From: DASUAS01 sp963841415
GTDB lineage: Bacteria; Actinomycetota; Acidimicrobiia; IMCC26256; DASPTH01
Reading direction: 5' to 3'
Assembly (NCBI GenBank): GCA_963841415.1
Contig: CAWJCN010000005.1
Location: forward strand, 150,741-214,740
Length of the DNA stretch: 64,000 bases
Under the pieces are notes generated by a model. It did no database searches and was not told where the DNA came from. It saw only the letters and a list, made by a program, of their open reading frames with translations. Shown piece after piece: positions 25,049 to 32,705 of this stretch. The first letter of the stretch is position 1. Each line of letters opens with the position of its first letter. The translations under genes were made by a program, and so were the position numbers.

Positions 25049-25990
25049 TCAGCGTCTCGCGGCGCGCCACTGCAGGTGCTCCCGTCCGAGCGCGGCCTCG
25101 ACGCTCGCCACGAACGCGGGCCACTCGGTGATCGCGATCCCACCGCTCGCGCGCGCGTCGAGCTTCTCGAGCTCGATCGTGACGGCACGGTAGGCGACGC
25201 TCAGGCTCGTGTAGCGACGTATCCCGCTCCACGCGACAACGGCGCCGCTGCCCGCGGCTCCGAGCCCGACGATCGGGCCGAGCACGTCGGCGTCACCGCT
25301 GTCGGCGACGAGGAACGCCCCGGCCAGCACGGTGACGGCGGTGAGCGCGAACAAGCCCAGATCGCATCGGGTCGCCCGTGCCCGATTGCGCTCCACGCGG
25401 ACGCGATACCACCCGAGCTGCTCGCCGAGGCGCTGTGCGCGGTACAGGTGCTGCCGTACGGAGAGGTCGGCATCGTGCAGCGCCTGCATTTGGACCGTGA
25501 CCTCGGAAGCACCAGGAGCGACGGCCGCGGCCCCGCCGGGAAGGCTGCCGATCGCTTCACGCACGCGTGCAGCGAGGAGCTCGTCGGCGCGGTCGTCGTT
25601 GAACGGTTCGCCGCGCGCGGCGTACTGCCACGCCAGCGACTTGACCTCCTCCGCGGCCGCGCGCGCCCCGTACCACTCGGTCTCGATCCGGCTCGTGCGT
25701 TGCACCAGTCGGAGGGTCGCGACCGCGGCCGCGCTCGCCGTGGCCAGGACGCCCAGGTAGCCCAAGCCCTCGTCGAGGGTGGCGACGAGTCCGACGGCGA
25801 TCGCGACCAACGGAATCAGGATCTGCGCGCGCTGGAGGGTCAGGAACCGCTGTTGCGCGTGGCCCGCGAGGTCGTTCGCTGTCGAGTAGGCGGCGGGGAG
25901 ATCGACGCTCCCGAGGCCACGCGCCGAGGCGCGCGCGTCCTTCGGTTCGCTCGTCACCTGACTCGATGCCGGCGTCTCACCGTTCGCCAA
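25049..25990 (-). CDS. SLATT/DUF4231-type two-transmembrane effector protein (arm 1)
   Basis: 313 residues. An N-terminal helix (DLPAAYSTANDLAGHAQQRF) leads into two adjacent membrane helices (residues 57-95), then a long cytoplasmic helical region with the EEVKSLAWQYAARGEPF block. A second hydrophobic hairpin (about residues 215-255) is followed by a C-terminal helix (YRAVTIELEKLD...TEWPAFVASVEAALGREHLQW). Two membrane hairpins and the closing E-x-x-x-W pattern match SLATT-family proteins, which comparative genomics links with SLOG and nucleotide-second-messenger systems as predicted membrane-perturbing effectors. It diverges from the TrkA-RyR gene over about 120 bp. Confidence 0.7.
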   Translation of the reverse strand: MANGETPASSQVTSEPKDARASARGLGSVDLPAAYSTANDLAGHAQQRFLTLQRAQILIPLVAIAVGLVATLDEGLGYLGVLATASAAAVATLRLVQRTSRIETEWYGARAAAEEVKSLAWQYAARGEPFNDDRADELLAARVREAIGSLPGGAAAVAPGASEVTVQMQALHDADLSVRQHLYRAQRLGEQLGWYRVRVERNRARATRCDLGLFALTAVTVLAGAFLVADSGDADVLGPIVGLGAAGSGAVVAWSGIRRYTSLSVAYRAVTIELEKLDARASGGIAITEWPAFVASVEAALGREHLQWRAARR

Positions 25991-26108
25991 CGTTGTGCCC
26001 CGCCTCCGGCCCTCGCCCCGAGCCGCGATGGTACGACCCCCACGGCCCCGGAGGAAAGGGCGCTCACCAACGGCGGTGAGCTCGGCACGTCCGTTCTATC
26101 GTGGTCAA

Positions 26109-27842
26109 GTGCATCGGCGGGGCGGGATCGGGCTCTTCAGCATCCCGACGCTGGCGCGGAGGACGTGGGCGACGATCGCGCTGGCCGGCGCGGCGTTCGG
26201 CCTCGGACTGGTCGGGTACCTGCAGGCCAGCAGCATCCCGGTCTCGTCCGCCGTCTACGACACGCTCGGGCTCTTCACGCTGAGCCTCGCCACGCCGCCG
26301 GGTGTCGACGAGAGCGCACTGCCCCTGTCGCTCGACGTTGCTCGCTTCCTCGCTCCCCTCGTCACGGTGCTGGCCGCGCTGAGCGTCGTCGCGCACCTGC
26401 TACGCGAGAACGTCGATCTGCTCGGGGCGCGACGCGCCCGCGGCCACACCGTGGTCTGCGGTCTGGGTCAGGTCGGCACCACGATCGTCCGTCAGCTGTG
26501 CAACGCGGGCCACCAGGTCGTCGCCATCGAGCGGGACCCGGGGGCTCCGGGCGCCACGTGGGTGCGCACCCTCTCGGTCCCCATCGTCGTGGGCGACGCA
26601 CGATCGTCGGAGGTGTTCCGACGCGCCGGCATCGACCGCGCCGAGCGCGTCGTTTGGGCCGCCGACGCCTGGGTCGACGGACCGGCCGATCTCTCCGCGA
26701 CGTCCGCACTGCTCCATCCCACCGACGGACGATCGGGCGATGGGCTGTCGTACCTGCTGCGGGTCAAGGACCTGGCCCTGTGCACCTCGCTGCGGCGTCA
26801 GATCCTCTCGCGCACGCGAGACGACTCCACCACCGTCGACGTCGACGTCTTCAACGAGTTCGAGAACGCGGCGCAGCGACTCCTGTGGCACACGACCCGC
26901 AACTACGCGTCGGCGGCCGGTGGCACCGTCCGTCTCGCCATCGTCGGCAATGGCAGCTTCGCCGAGGCCGTGCTCGTGCAAGCAGCCCGCAACTGGTGGG
27001 GGATGCCCCGGCATCGGGTGCGTCCCGCGCTCGACGTCGACGTCTACGCCCCCGACGCCACCGACCTCGTGGCTCGCGTCGGCGCGGTCTGGCCGGAGCT
27101 GCTCGAGGCCGGACGGGTCGTCACCCACGACGGCGCCGTCGAGCACATCCTCGAGCGCAGCGATGCGCCGATCGACGTCGCCTTCGTGGTGCTCGACGAC
27201 CAGGAACGCGCGCTCGACATCGGCCTGGTCCTGACCCACGAGACCTGCATCCGCACCGCGGCCGTCGTCGGCCCGTCGTCGAGCAACGAGTGGTCGCACA
27301 CCGATCGTCTGGTCGTGGTCGATCCGGTGGCGAGCGGCCTCGAGAGCGACGTCCTGTTCTTCGACACCTACGAGCTCCTCGGACGCATGCTGCACGAGCA
27401 CTACAGCCTCAACCACCGCGTGCGCGACGACGGCGCCCTCCGCACCGGTGACGACCCGCGCGACGCCGGACGCGAGTGGCACGCGCTCGAGTCGATCTGG
27501 CGCGCCTCCAACCGCGACGCCGCGCGCGCGTTGGTGCCCAACCTCAGTCAGTCCGGCTACGAGCTCGCACGACTCGGCGCCCGGACGTCGCCCGCGCAAC
27601 CGACGCTGCACGACAACGATGTCGACGCGCTCGCCGAACGTGAACACGAACGTTGGCGCAGGTTCATGACCGAACACGGTTGGCGACCGGGGCCCCAGCG
27701 CGATCTCGACCTGCGCACCAATCCGGACCTCGTGCCGTGGGCCGACGCGGGCACCGACGCGAAGGCCTACACCCGCCAGACCGTCATGGAGTACCCACGG
27801 CTGCTCGCGCAGCTGGGCTACCAGCTGGCCCGCCGTGGATGA
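26109..27842 (+). CDS. Two-TM channel-like / TrkA (RCK) / RyR-domain protein
   Basis: 577 residues if GTG 26109 is the start (ATG 26028 is an alternative). Two membrane helices (about residues 15-38 and 75-98) flank a pore-helix-like segment (YDTLGLFTLS). No TVGYG-type selectivity filter is present, so ion selectivity is doubtful. A Rossmann domain follows (GHTVVCGLGQVGTTIVRQL), as in TrkA-N/RCK regulators of K+ channels. A second Rossmann-like segment begins VRLAIVGNGSFAEAVL. The last 75 residues are a RyR domain: REHERWRRFMTEHGWRPG, NPDLVPW, YTRQTV. RyR and TrkA modules bind nucleotides or their derivatives, suggesting a ligand-gated membrane device. Coupled to the next gene by an 8-base overlap. 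Confidence 0.82.
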   Translation: MHRRGGIGLFSIPTLARRTWATIALAGAAFGLGLVGYLQASSIPVSSAVYDTLGLFTLSLATPPGVDESALPLSLDVARFLAPLVTVLAALSVVAHLLRENVDLLGARRARGHTVVCGLGQVGTTIVRQLCNAGHQVVAIERDPGAPGATWVRTLSVPIVVGDARSSEVFRRAGIDRAERVVWAADAWVDGPADLSATSALLHPTDGRSGDGLSYLLRVKDLALCTSLRRQILSRTRDDSTTVDVDVFNEFENAAQRLLWHTTRNYASAAGGTVRLAIVGNGSFAEAVLVQAARNWWGMPRHRVRPALDVDVYAPDATDLVARVGAVWPELLEAGRVVTHDGAVEHILERSDAPIDVAFVVLDDQERALDIGLVLTHETCIRTAAVVGPSSSNEWSHTDRLVVVDPVASGLESDVLFFDTYELLGRMLHEHYSLNHRVRDDGALRTGDDPRDAGREWHALESIWRASNRDAARALVPNLSQSGYELARLGARTSPAQPTLHDNDVDALAEREHERWRRFMTEHGWRPGPQRDLDLRTNPDLVPWADAGTDAKAYTRQTVMEYPRLLAQLGYQLARRG

Positions 27843-28722
27843 CGCCAACCTGAGCGCGGCCTTCCGGGCCGCGGACGCGACAGCCGTCGACGCCCAGGTG
27901 AAGGACCACCGGTGGACCGCGCTCGGGCTCGCGTTCCTCGTGTCGGCCGCCGTCTGCGGCACCGTGCCCGGCGAACTCGGTGGGCTCCGCATCGGACCCT
28001 TCCTCGCGTTCGTCTCGTTCGGCGCCGCGATCGCACTCCAGCTGATGCTGGCGACGGAGACACCCGGAGCGCACTGGCACCACGCCCGTTCGCACGCGGA
28101 GGCGCTCAAGACCCTGGCCTGGAGCTACGCGGTCTGTGGACCCCCGTTCGTCGTCACGACCGAGCACCGCCATGCCGACCTCCTCTACGCGAACGCGCTC
28201 GGCGCCGAGATGGGCGACTCCGCCGACCTCGAGTGGCAGCGCCCGGGCGGCGACGACGCACAGATCACCGACGCCATGCGCGCGCTCCGGGCATCGACCC
28301 TGGAGGACCGGATGCGCACCTACACGACCGATCGGCTGTCCAACCAGCAGCGCTGGTACGCGGAGCATGCGTGGAAAGGCCGGCGATTGGCCAGCCGGTG
28401 GTCGCGCGCCGCCATCGGCGCGAGCATCATCGGCCTCGTGGGCGCGGCACTGAGGGTCCCGACCGCGCTCGACTTCGACGTCGACATCCTCGGGATCGCA
28501 GCCACCTTCGCCGCCTCGGCCACCGCGTGGGCGCAGAGTCGGCAGTTCCGGCTGCTCGCGACGTCGTACTCGGCGAGCGCGGGACGGCTCGCGTCGTGCG
28601 AGTCGATCGAGCTCCCCCTGGTCGACGGCGAAGAGCAGTGGGCGGCGCTCGTGGGACGGGTCGAGGACATCATCCGCAGCGAGAACTCGCTGTGGCTGAC
28701 GCGCCGCAGCGCAGCCGGCTGA
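27835..28722 (+). CDS. SLATT/DUF4231-like membrane protein (arm 2)
   Basis: 295 residues starting at GTG 27835, overlapping the end of the TrkA-RyR gene. Layout repeats that of the protein at 25049-25990: a short N-terminal helix, a membrane hairpin (residues 25-68), the cytoplasmic ALKTLAWSYAVCGPPF block (compare EVKSLAWQYAARGEPF in the other), a second hairpin (about residues 195-235) and a C-terminal helix ending VEDIIRSENSLWL. The shared blocks make the two paralogues, though diverged. It is encoded directly before the SLOG gene, the canonical partnership for SLATT proteins. Predicted role: membrane effector released or gated by the SLOG sensor (inference). Confidence 0.7.
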   Translation: MDDANLSAAFRAADATAVDAQVKDHRWTALGLAFLVSAAVCGTVPGELGGLRIGPFLAFVSFGAAIALQLMLATETPGAHWHHARSHAEALKTLAWSYAVCGPPFVVTTEHRHADLLYANALGAEMGDSADLEWQRPGGDDAQITDAMRALRASTLEDRMRTYTTDRLSNQQRWYAEHAWKGRRLASRWSRAAIGASIIGLVGAALRVPTALDFDVDILGIAATFAASATAWAQSRQFRLLATSYSASAGRLASCESIELPLVDGEEQWAALVGRVEDIIRSENSLWLTRRSAAG

Positions 28723-28727
28723 CGATC

Positions 28728-29387
28728 GTGTTGGTCCGACGACTCGACGAGCGTTCCATCGAGACGACCCTGCGCGACCTCGGCGTCGCTCGTGGGCATT
28801 CGGTGATGATCGTCGTCGGCGGCGCCGCCGGTCTGGACGCGAGCCTCGAGCCGGCCGTCGCTCTGCTCTTCACCGAGGCGATCCTCCCCGCCGCCGAGCG
28901 GTGCGGCGCGACGATCGTCGACGGCGGCACCGACTCCGGGGTGATGCGGATCGCCGGCTCGGCGCGGCAGTCGCAGCACAGCGACGTCCCGTTGGTCGGT
29001 GTCGTCGCCGAAGGAACCACGACATGGGGCGGGTCGGACGAGCACGACGCGGCTCCGCTCGAACCCAACCACACGCACGTCATCCTGGTGCCGGGGCGGC
29101 GTTGGGGCGACGAGTCTCGGTGGATCCCGCTGATCGCGGCCGCCATCGCGGACGGCGCGCCGCAGGTCGCAGTCGTCATCGGCGGTGGCGACGTCACCCG
29201 CCGCGACGTCCGCAACATCGGGGAGACGAGCACCCCGATCGTCGCCGTACGCGGAACCGGCGGCGTCGCCGATTCGCTCGCGGTCCTCGCCGGTTCCTCG
29301 CGCGTCGTCGATGTCGACGCGCTGGTGGCGCCCGGGATCCTGCTCGACCGGCTCGTCACCGAGCTCACGGCGGGCTCACCCGACTGA
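28728..29387 (+). CDS. SLOG-domain nucleotide sensor, TRPM/LSDAT prokaryotic type
   Basis: 219 residues, GTG 28728, five bases after the preceding stop. One Rossmann-like domain with the SLOG signatures: VMIVVGGAAGLD, the GATIVDGGTDSGVMRIAG loop (Gly-rich, ligand-binding), VPLVGVVAEG, an acidic-His patch LEPNHTHVILVPG, and AVVIGGGDVTRRDV near the C-terminus. This set matches the prokaryotic relatives of the nucleotide-binding domain at the N-terminus of TRPM channels. Such domains are proposed to bind NAD-, ADP-ribose- or nucleotide-derived signals. No catalytic hydrolase motif is apparent. Last gene of the plus-strand arm. Confidence 0.82.
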   Translation: MLVRRLDERSIETTLRDLGVARGHSVMIVVGGAAGLDASLEPAVALLFTEAILPAAERCGATIVDGGTDSGVMRIAGSARQSQHSDVPLVGVVAEGTTTWGGSDEHDAAPLEPNHTHVILVPGRRWGDESRWIPLIAAAIADGAPQVAVVIGGGDVTRRDVRNIGETSTPIVAVRGTGGVADSLAVLAGSSRVVDVDALVAPGILLDRLVTELTAGSPD

Positions 29388-29471
29388 CGCTCGCCCACGA
29401 CCTCGAGGCACTGGGCCACCGAGCAGTTCATGTCCTCGAAGCTCGTACGCTGCACGACGCGTGCATAGTGA

Positions 29472-29491
29472 GTTGCATGATAGAATGCAAC
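29472..29491. promoter_or_regulatory. Inverted repeat upstream of the thioesterase genes, putative operator
   Basis: Perfect 7-base arms GTTGCAT / ATGCAAC around a 6-base spacer, with TAGAAT inside the repeat resembling a -10 box, 18 bases before the ATG at 29509. Overlap of a dyad with a -10 box is typical of repressor operators. No dedicated regulator gene adjoins it. Confidence 0.4.
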
Positions 29492-29508
29492 CCTCTAGGC
29501 TGAGGTCC

Positions 29509-29916
29509 ATGACCACACCGTCGCAGGCGAGCCGACCGCCGAGCGCGTTCATGCAGGCCGCGGGCCTGGTGCTCGACAAGGTCGAGACGTCACACGTCAC
29601 GGGCTGGATCGACCTCGGTCCGGAGCATCACCAACCGTGGGGGCTCGTCCATGGCGGCGTCTACACCACCGCGATCGAATCGGCCGCGAGCGTCGGCGCG
29701 TCGACTGCGGCGCACGAGTCCGGGCTGGTCGCGGTCGGGGTCAACAACAACACCAACTTCCTCCGTTCGATGACCGATGGGCGGGTGACGGTTGACGCAC
29801 GGGCGATCCAACAAGGTCGGACGCAGCAACTGTGGGAGGTGCGCATCACCGACGACCGCGACCGTCTGGTCGCCACCGGCCAGGTCCGCCTCCAGAACAT
29901 CACGCCGCGCGCCTGA
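29509..29916 (+). CDS. PaaI-type hotdog thioesterase
   Basis: 135-residue single hotdog domain that hydrolyses acyl-CoA or aryl-CoA thioesters. The active-site loop HHQPWGLVHGGVYTTAIESAAS carries the conserved HGG and the catalytic acidic residue (Glu) on the central helix. ATG 29509 lies at the right distance from the putative promoter dyad. The next gene starts two bases after its stop, so the two thioesterases form an operon. Substrate cannot be told from sequence; PaaI relatives often rescue CoA from aromatic dead-end esters. Confidence 0.85.
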   Translation: MTTPSQASRPPSAFMQAAGLVLDKVETSHVTGWIDLGPEHHQPWGLVHGGVYTTAIESAASVGASTAAHESGLVAVGVNNNTNFLRSMTDGRVTVDARAIQQGRTQQLWEVRITDDRDRLVATGQVRLQNITPRA

Positions 29917-29917
29917 C

Positions 29918-30751
29918 ATGACATCGCTCGCAGCGTCGTCCACCGGTCAGACCTTCGACACCGTCACCGAGCTGACCGACCTCGGCGACGGAACGTTTGG
30001 TGGCCACGTCAACGCGGCGTGGACGATCGCCGGCCGACCCAACGGCGGCTATCTCCTCTCGATGCTGGCACGAGCCGCCACGACGGTGGCCCGCCACGAT
30101 CACGTCATCGCGGCCAGTGCGCACTATCTCCGTTCACCCCACCCCGGTCCCGTCACCGTGACCGCAGAGGTACTCCGGACGGGAAGATCAGCGAGCCAGG
30201 TGCGGGCTCGGATGGGTCAAGGCGACCAGGCCTGCGTCGAAGCCCTCATCACCGTCGGTCATCTCGAGCGGGACACGAACGCCACCTGGGACGTCGGCGC
30301 ACCAACCATCCCGCAGGTCGCGTTCGACGACGCGCAGACCCTCGTGGCTCGTCTGCCAACCGGAGCTCCGGTCGCGATCATGGAGCAGGTGACCGTCCGC
30401 CTCGATCCCGAGTGCACCGGCTTCGCACGCGGCCGGCCGAGCGGGCGAGGAGAGCTGCGGGGTTGGCTCTCCCTCCCCACCGATGCGCCGTTCGACCCGA
30501 CCTCGTTGGTGTTCGCGGTCGACGCCTTTCCACCCGCGACCTTCGACATCGAGTTCGCGGGCTGGGTGCCGACGCTGGAGCTCACCGCCTACGTACGAGC
30601 GCTACCTGCCCCTGGCCCGGTGCGCGTGCTGCAGCGGGCACAACTCATCGACGCGCAACGCGTCGACGAAGCCTGCTTCATCTGGGATCAGCGCGGCCGG
30701 CTCGTCGCGCACGCCACCCAACTCGCGGGGATCCGACTCGGCTCACCGTGA
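29918..30751 (+). CDS. Double-hotdog acyl-CoA thioesterase (TesB-like)
   Basis: 277 residues with two fused hotdog halves. The first contains HVNAAWTIAGRPNGGYLLSM and ASAHYLRSP, the second FPPATFDIEFAGWVPTLELT and IWDQRGRLVAHATQLAGIR, the usual C-terminal signature of actinobacterial thioesterase-superfamily proteins. ATG 29918 overlaps the TGA region of the preceding PaaI-type gene (spacing of one base). Likely hydrolyses medium-chain acyl-CoAs; specificity unknown. Confidence 0.85.
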   Translation: MTSLAASSTGQTFDTVTELTDLGDGTFGGHVNAAWTIAGRPNGGYLLSMLARAATTVARHDHVIAASAHYLRSPHPGPVTVTAEVLRTGRSASQVRARMGQGDQACVEALITVGHLERDTNATWDVGAPTIPQVAFDDAQTLVARLPTGAPVAIMEQVTVRLDPECTGFARGRPSGRGELRGWLSLPTDAPFDPTSLVFAVDAFPPATFDIEFAGWVPTLELTAYVRALPAPGPVRVLQRAQLIDAQRVDEACFIWDQRGRLVAHATQLAGIRLGSP

Positions 30752-30756
30752 GCAAC

Positions 30757-30888
30757 TCACCCGAGTGCGAGGTCGAGGTTGTACGCGGCGCTGATCAACG
30801 CCAGGTGCGTGAACGCCTGGGGGAAATTGCCGAGCTGCTCGCCGGTCGGACCGATCTCCTCCGAGTAGAGCCCGACGTGGTTCGCGTA
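30757..30888 (-). pseudogene. C-terminal relic of a GH15 glucoamylase/trehalase-type enzyme
   Basis: The minus frame spells YANHVGLYSEEIGPTGEQLG followed by NFPQAFTHLALISAAYNLD, the closing helix pair of GH15 (glucoamylase/trehalase) proteins, and then stops. Only the last 43 codons remain; the sequence upstream of the relic is unrelated and the next recognisable segment is an integrase relic on the opposite strand. A truncation scar at a recombination junction. Confidence 0.75.
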
Positions 30889-30912
30889 CGTGAGCGAACG
30901 GCACGATCGCGT

Positions 30913-30993
30913 CGAATCGCGTTCACCATGCAGACCTATCAGCACGTGCTGCCTGGCATACACGCCGACACCACCCGCATCTACGAACGCCGC
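30913..30993 (+). pseudogene. C-terminal relic of a tyrosine recombinase (phage/ICE-type integrase)
   Basis: The plus frame gives IAFTMQTYQHVLPGIHADTT, the end of the catalytic domain of actinobacterial tyrosine recombinases, including the nucleophile Tyr (TYQHVLPG). The preceding boxes with the Arg and His residues are absent, so it is inactive. It abuts the GH15 relic and marks an old integration border. Confidence 0.75.
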
Positions 30994-31048
30994 ACCAATC
31001 GGCGTCGTCGACCATCGGCGAGCCGACGACCGGAATTCTCGGTGTTCA

Positions 31049-31432
31049 TCAGTGGCGGCGAACTCGATCGCGTTTCGAGCGTGGCAGAGCGTCAACGACG
31101 AGATCGAAGGAGTGCTCGATCATCTCGCCGAGCTCGTACGGGTCGATTGAGCCGTCGAGGTCGACACTGTTCCAGTGTCGCTTGTTCGCGTGGTACCCCG
31201 GTCGTACTGCTGGAAACCGGGCGCGCAAATCGAGCGCGAGGTCAGGGTCGCATTTCAGGTTCACGAACCCCGGGTCGCCGTCGAGCATGACGAGTGCGAA
31301 CATGCGGCCGATGACTTTGAAGACGGCGACCTCGTCGCCGAAGGGGTACACCTCGGCCGCTTCTGGGAGCGTCCCGCAGAACTCGAGCACGTCGTCGCGG
31401 GTCATGCGGCGTCGCGGTCGACCGGTCGGCAT
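31049..31432 (-). CDS. MmcQ/YjbR-family protein
   Basis: 127 residues (118 from the inner ATG 31405). The family signature is clear: FCGTLPEAAEVYPFGDEVAVFKV, then VNLKCDP near the middle and HWNSVDLDGSI toward the end. MmcQ/YjbR proteins adopt a CyaY-like fold and are predicted DNA-binding or accessory proteins of unknown process. The gene starts five bases after the PPOX stop and is probably co-transcribed with it. The last residues (RSKRDRVRRH) run into sequence next to the integrase relic. Confidence 0.82.
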   Translation of the reverse strand: MPTGRPRRRMTRDDVLEFCGTLPEAAEVYPFGDEVAVFKVIGRMFALVMLDGDPGFVNLKCDPDLALDLRARFPAVRPGYHANKRHWNSVDLDGSIDPYELGEMIEHSFDLVVDALPRSKRDRVRRH

Positions 31433-31437
31433 CCGCG

Positions 31438-31887
31438 TCAATTCGTCGGGGTGCCGTAGAGGCGCCGCGGCGTGATGAGCACCGCGGCTCGGTTCTCCTC
31501 GACCATGACCCGGTCGTAGGTGTGCCAGTCGTCGTGCGTCCCACCAGCAGCTTCGAAGATCGAGCGCAACAGGAACCGCAGCGCTTCGGCGTCGACTTCG
31601 GGCCGACGGTCGTCGGGCCCGATGATCTCGGCGGTGCCTTCGACGGTCGCCCATCGCCATCCGGCGCGGACGACGATGGTGCAGCGTGGGTCAGCGCGAA
31701 GGTTGTGCAGCTTTGCCGACCTACCAGCCGCGACCACGCCGACGACCGGCGCACCGGTGATCGGATGGGGAAGCACGCCGGCGTTCACGACCGTCGCGTG
31801 GGCCGCCCCGTCGGCACGCAGGGTGGTGACGACGCAAAGCCCGTGGTCTTGCGCCACGAGTTCAGCGAACTCGCCGAGGTCGGTCAC
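31438..31887 (-). CDS. PPOX-class (F420/FMN-dependent) oxidoreductase
   Basis: 149-residue split-barrel flavoprotein of the pyridoxamine-phosphate-oxidase superfamily. Recognisable segments: GLCVVTTLRADGAAHATVVN, AGRSAKLHNLRADPRCTIVV and WATVEGTAEIIGPDD. Actinobacterial members of this size often use F420. GTG 31887 is supported by GGAGG seven bases upstream. The function is probably reduction of a small ketone, quinone or enone, but no substrate can be assigned. Confidence 0.85.
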   Translation of the reverse strand: MTDLGEFAELVAQDHGLCVVTTLRADGAAHATVVNAGVLPHPITGAPVVGVVAAGRSAKLHNLRADPRCTIVVRAGWRWATVEGTAEIIGPDDRRPEVDAEALRFLLRSIFEAAGGTHDDWHTYDRVMVEENRAAVLITPRRLYGTPTN

Positions 31888-32138
31888 GACGCTTCCTCCT
31901 TCATCGTGCAGACTCCCGCGAGACGTCCGAGCCGTGTCTCGTGCACGTCCATGCCGATACTCCTGATCGCGGGTCCACGGGAGCGGCGCGCGAGCCACGG
32001 TGGACGGGCCCACGCAACCACGCCGAGTACCGGCATGCAGCGTGCCCCCATCGACCGATCGGCGACACACGGGTCGGTCGATGCTCGTCGGGCCGTCAAC
32101 TCCGCCGCGCCATCCGCGCCATCCGCGCCATCGACGCG
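31888..32138. other. Intergenic stretch with a 10-bp-arm hairpin and short tandem repeats
   Basis: No convincing gene. It holds a perfect inverted repeat (arms CATCGACCGA and TCGGTCGATG at 32049-32058 and 32074-32083, 15-base loop) and, at about 32106-32130, three near copies of CGCCATCCG directly before the IS21-family relic. The repeats may be a site scar; the hairpin lacks a T-tract. Confidence 0.4.
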
Positions 32139-32475
32139 TGTCGCCCGCCAGCCGCATGGGACCACTTGGGTGGGTTGAGCGCCAGGAGCATGGGACCACC
32201 CCGCCGCCAGTGATGGGACCGCTTGGGGTCCACCGTCGTCGGTCACGTTGACGGTCCAGTTGTCGCCGTCTGGTCAGCGAGCCGCAGGCGGCGATGGCGT
32301 TCAGGGAGGTCCGCGTGTTCGAGGTGCGAGAGGCGTTGCGGTTGTGGCTGGCCGGCGAAGGGATCGCGGTGTGGGTCGCGGACGATCTCACCGCGGTGAA
32401 GGTGTCCGAGTTGCTCGAGCGGCGCGGCGTGAGCGTGCCGTGTCGAACGGTGCAGCGCTACGTGGCGGAGGTGTG
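32139..32475 (+). mobile_element. IS21-family relic: left end plus internally deleted istA 5' part
   Basis: Nearly identical to the left end of the full element at 61386: the TGTCGCCCGCCAGCCG tip, then ATGGGACCAC sub-repeats at 32156 and 32190 and a decayed one at 32213 (four in the full copy), the istA leader and ATG 32294. The reading frame MAFREVRVFEVREALRLWLA continues to GEG, then jumps to the equivalent of istA codon 93, an in-frame loss of 207 bp relative to 61634-61840. Homology ends at 32475, just before a stop. It cannot encode an active transposase. Confidence 0.85.
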
Positions 32476-32705
32476 AAGCCTGCCGCGCCGCGCGTCTACC
32501 CGACGGTCGCGAGTTGCAATCGCACTCGCTCGTCGATGCGCGCTCCGGTGCGGTGGGGGTCGAGTCGACTCGCAGGCGCGAGGAGACGCGGCTCGAGAAC
32601 CCACGACGTGAAACATCCGTCGGTTCCTGTAGGTCCGGATGATCTGACACGAAGCGCGAGACGTAACGACGGTCTGATCTGGCATCGTCGCCCGATCCTG
32701 GTGGT

